From contig DASQVO010000138.1 in the NCBI GenBank assembly GCA_035640715.1, forward strand, positions 1 through 13,105: 13,105 bases of DNA. The letters run 5' to 3'. Shown here one piece after another: positions 12,941 through 13,105 of the stretch (positions within the stretch are counted from its first letter, which is position 1; each line of letters starts with the position of its first letter). The notes beneath the pieces are model-generated. The model had not been told where the DNA came from and ran no database searches. It saw only the letters and a list, made by a program, of their open reading frames with translations. This DNA comes from DASQVO01 sp035640715. Lineage in GTDB: Bacteria; Actinomycetota; Actinomycetes; Streptosporangiales; Streptosporangiaceae. A program made the translations under genes and the position numbers.

Positions 12941-13105
12941 CATTACTGCATCGGCATCCTCACCCAGGTGGCGGCCGCGACCAAGGCCCTGCAATCGGTC
13001 GCCCTCGGCCTGCTCGAGGAGCATCTGAGCCACTGCGTCACCCAGGCGGTGGCTAAGGCGGAGACAGCGCGGCCGGGAAGGTCCGCGAAGCCTCCGACGC
13101 GATCG
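12941..13105 (+). pseudogene. 5'-truncated, frameshifted csoR remnant, partial at window edge
   Basis: Beginning at HHYCIGILTQV (12941) the sequence matches the intact csoR from DKYCIDILTQV onward, with ALQSVALGLLEEHLSHC containing the same His and Cys ligands. The first 33 or so codons, including the start and the basic DNA-contact helix, are absent: 18 bases upstream in the same frame is the copA stop. A one-base deletion near 13064 shifts the frame; in the new frame AAGKVREASDAI matches AAEKMREASDAI. It therefore cannot make a working repressor. It suggests that a copA-csoR or csoR-copA module once stood here, and the break is immediately after copA. The window ends inside the remnant. Confidence 0.85.

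Noticed and set aside
10355..13033. 892-codon open frame on the minus strand opposite the second copA
   Set aside because: It mirrors copA codon bias in a GC-rich genome, has Arg/Gly/Pro/His-rich composition with no domain, and lies opposite fully conserved ATPase motifs.
1..13105. tRNA, rRNA, CRISPR array, transposase or attachment site
   Set aside because: None was recognisable on reading either strand; the duplications are the only sign of rearrangement.

Overview
The window is GC-rich with strong G/C preference at third codon positions, GTG/TTG starts and actinobacterial-type protein families. It looks like a copper-handling island of a high-GC Actinomycetota. I cannot name the genus from the sequence.

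Layout: (1) 1-999: a possible partial minus-strand gene at the left edge, a short AT-rich divergent region with a palindrome and a 16-bp tandem repeat, then a plus-strand gene for a membrane-anchored, histidine-rich exported protein of unknown function. (2) 1000-1100: a cluster of three hairpins between convergent genes. (3) 1101-2132 (minus): a multicopper oxidase remnant that has lost its first cupredoxin domain. (4) 2133-2867: a scarred region with a 24-bp perfect inverted repeat, a degenerate CsoR-type operator, a frameshifted and truncated copy of the start of the permease gene, two adjacent palindromes, and finally an intact CsoR-type operator (2805-2821). (5) 2868-7273 (plus): permease, csoR, copZ, copA. 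(6) 7262-10287 (minus): a SCO1-like protein fused to a large membrane domain, translationally coupled (ATGA overlap) to a BNR/Asp-box lipoprotein. (7) 10288-12922: a divergent promoter region and a second copA. (8) 12923-13105: a 5'-truncated, frameshifted csoR remnant that runs off the window.

How the parts fit: CsoR would release the operator at 2805-2821 when it binds Cu(I). This would induce the permease, CsoR itself, the CopZ chaperone and the CopA exporter. CopZ would hand Cu(I) to CopA. The second CopA, the SCO1 fusion and the lipoprotein form a divergent pair of units that may serve export and extracytoplasmic copper delivery. A DUF318-type permease linked to a CsoR-family regulator and a multicopper oxidase recalls the RicR regulon of Mycobacterium tuberculosis (permease Rv2963, MmcO). 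The most interesting items are the uncharacterised permease with His/Met-rich segments, the membrane-SCO1 fusion with its coupled lipoprotein, and the fossil copies of permease and csoR that record duplication and decay of copper modules.
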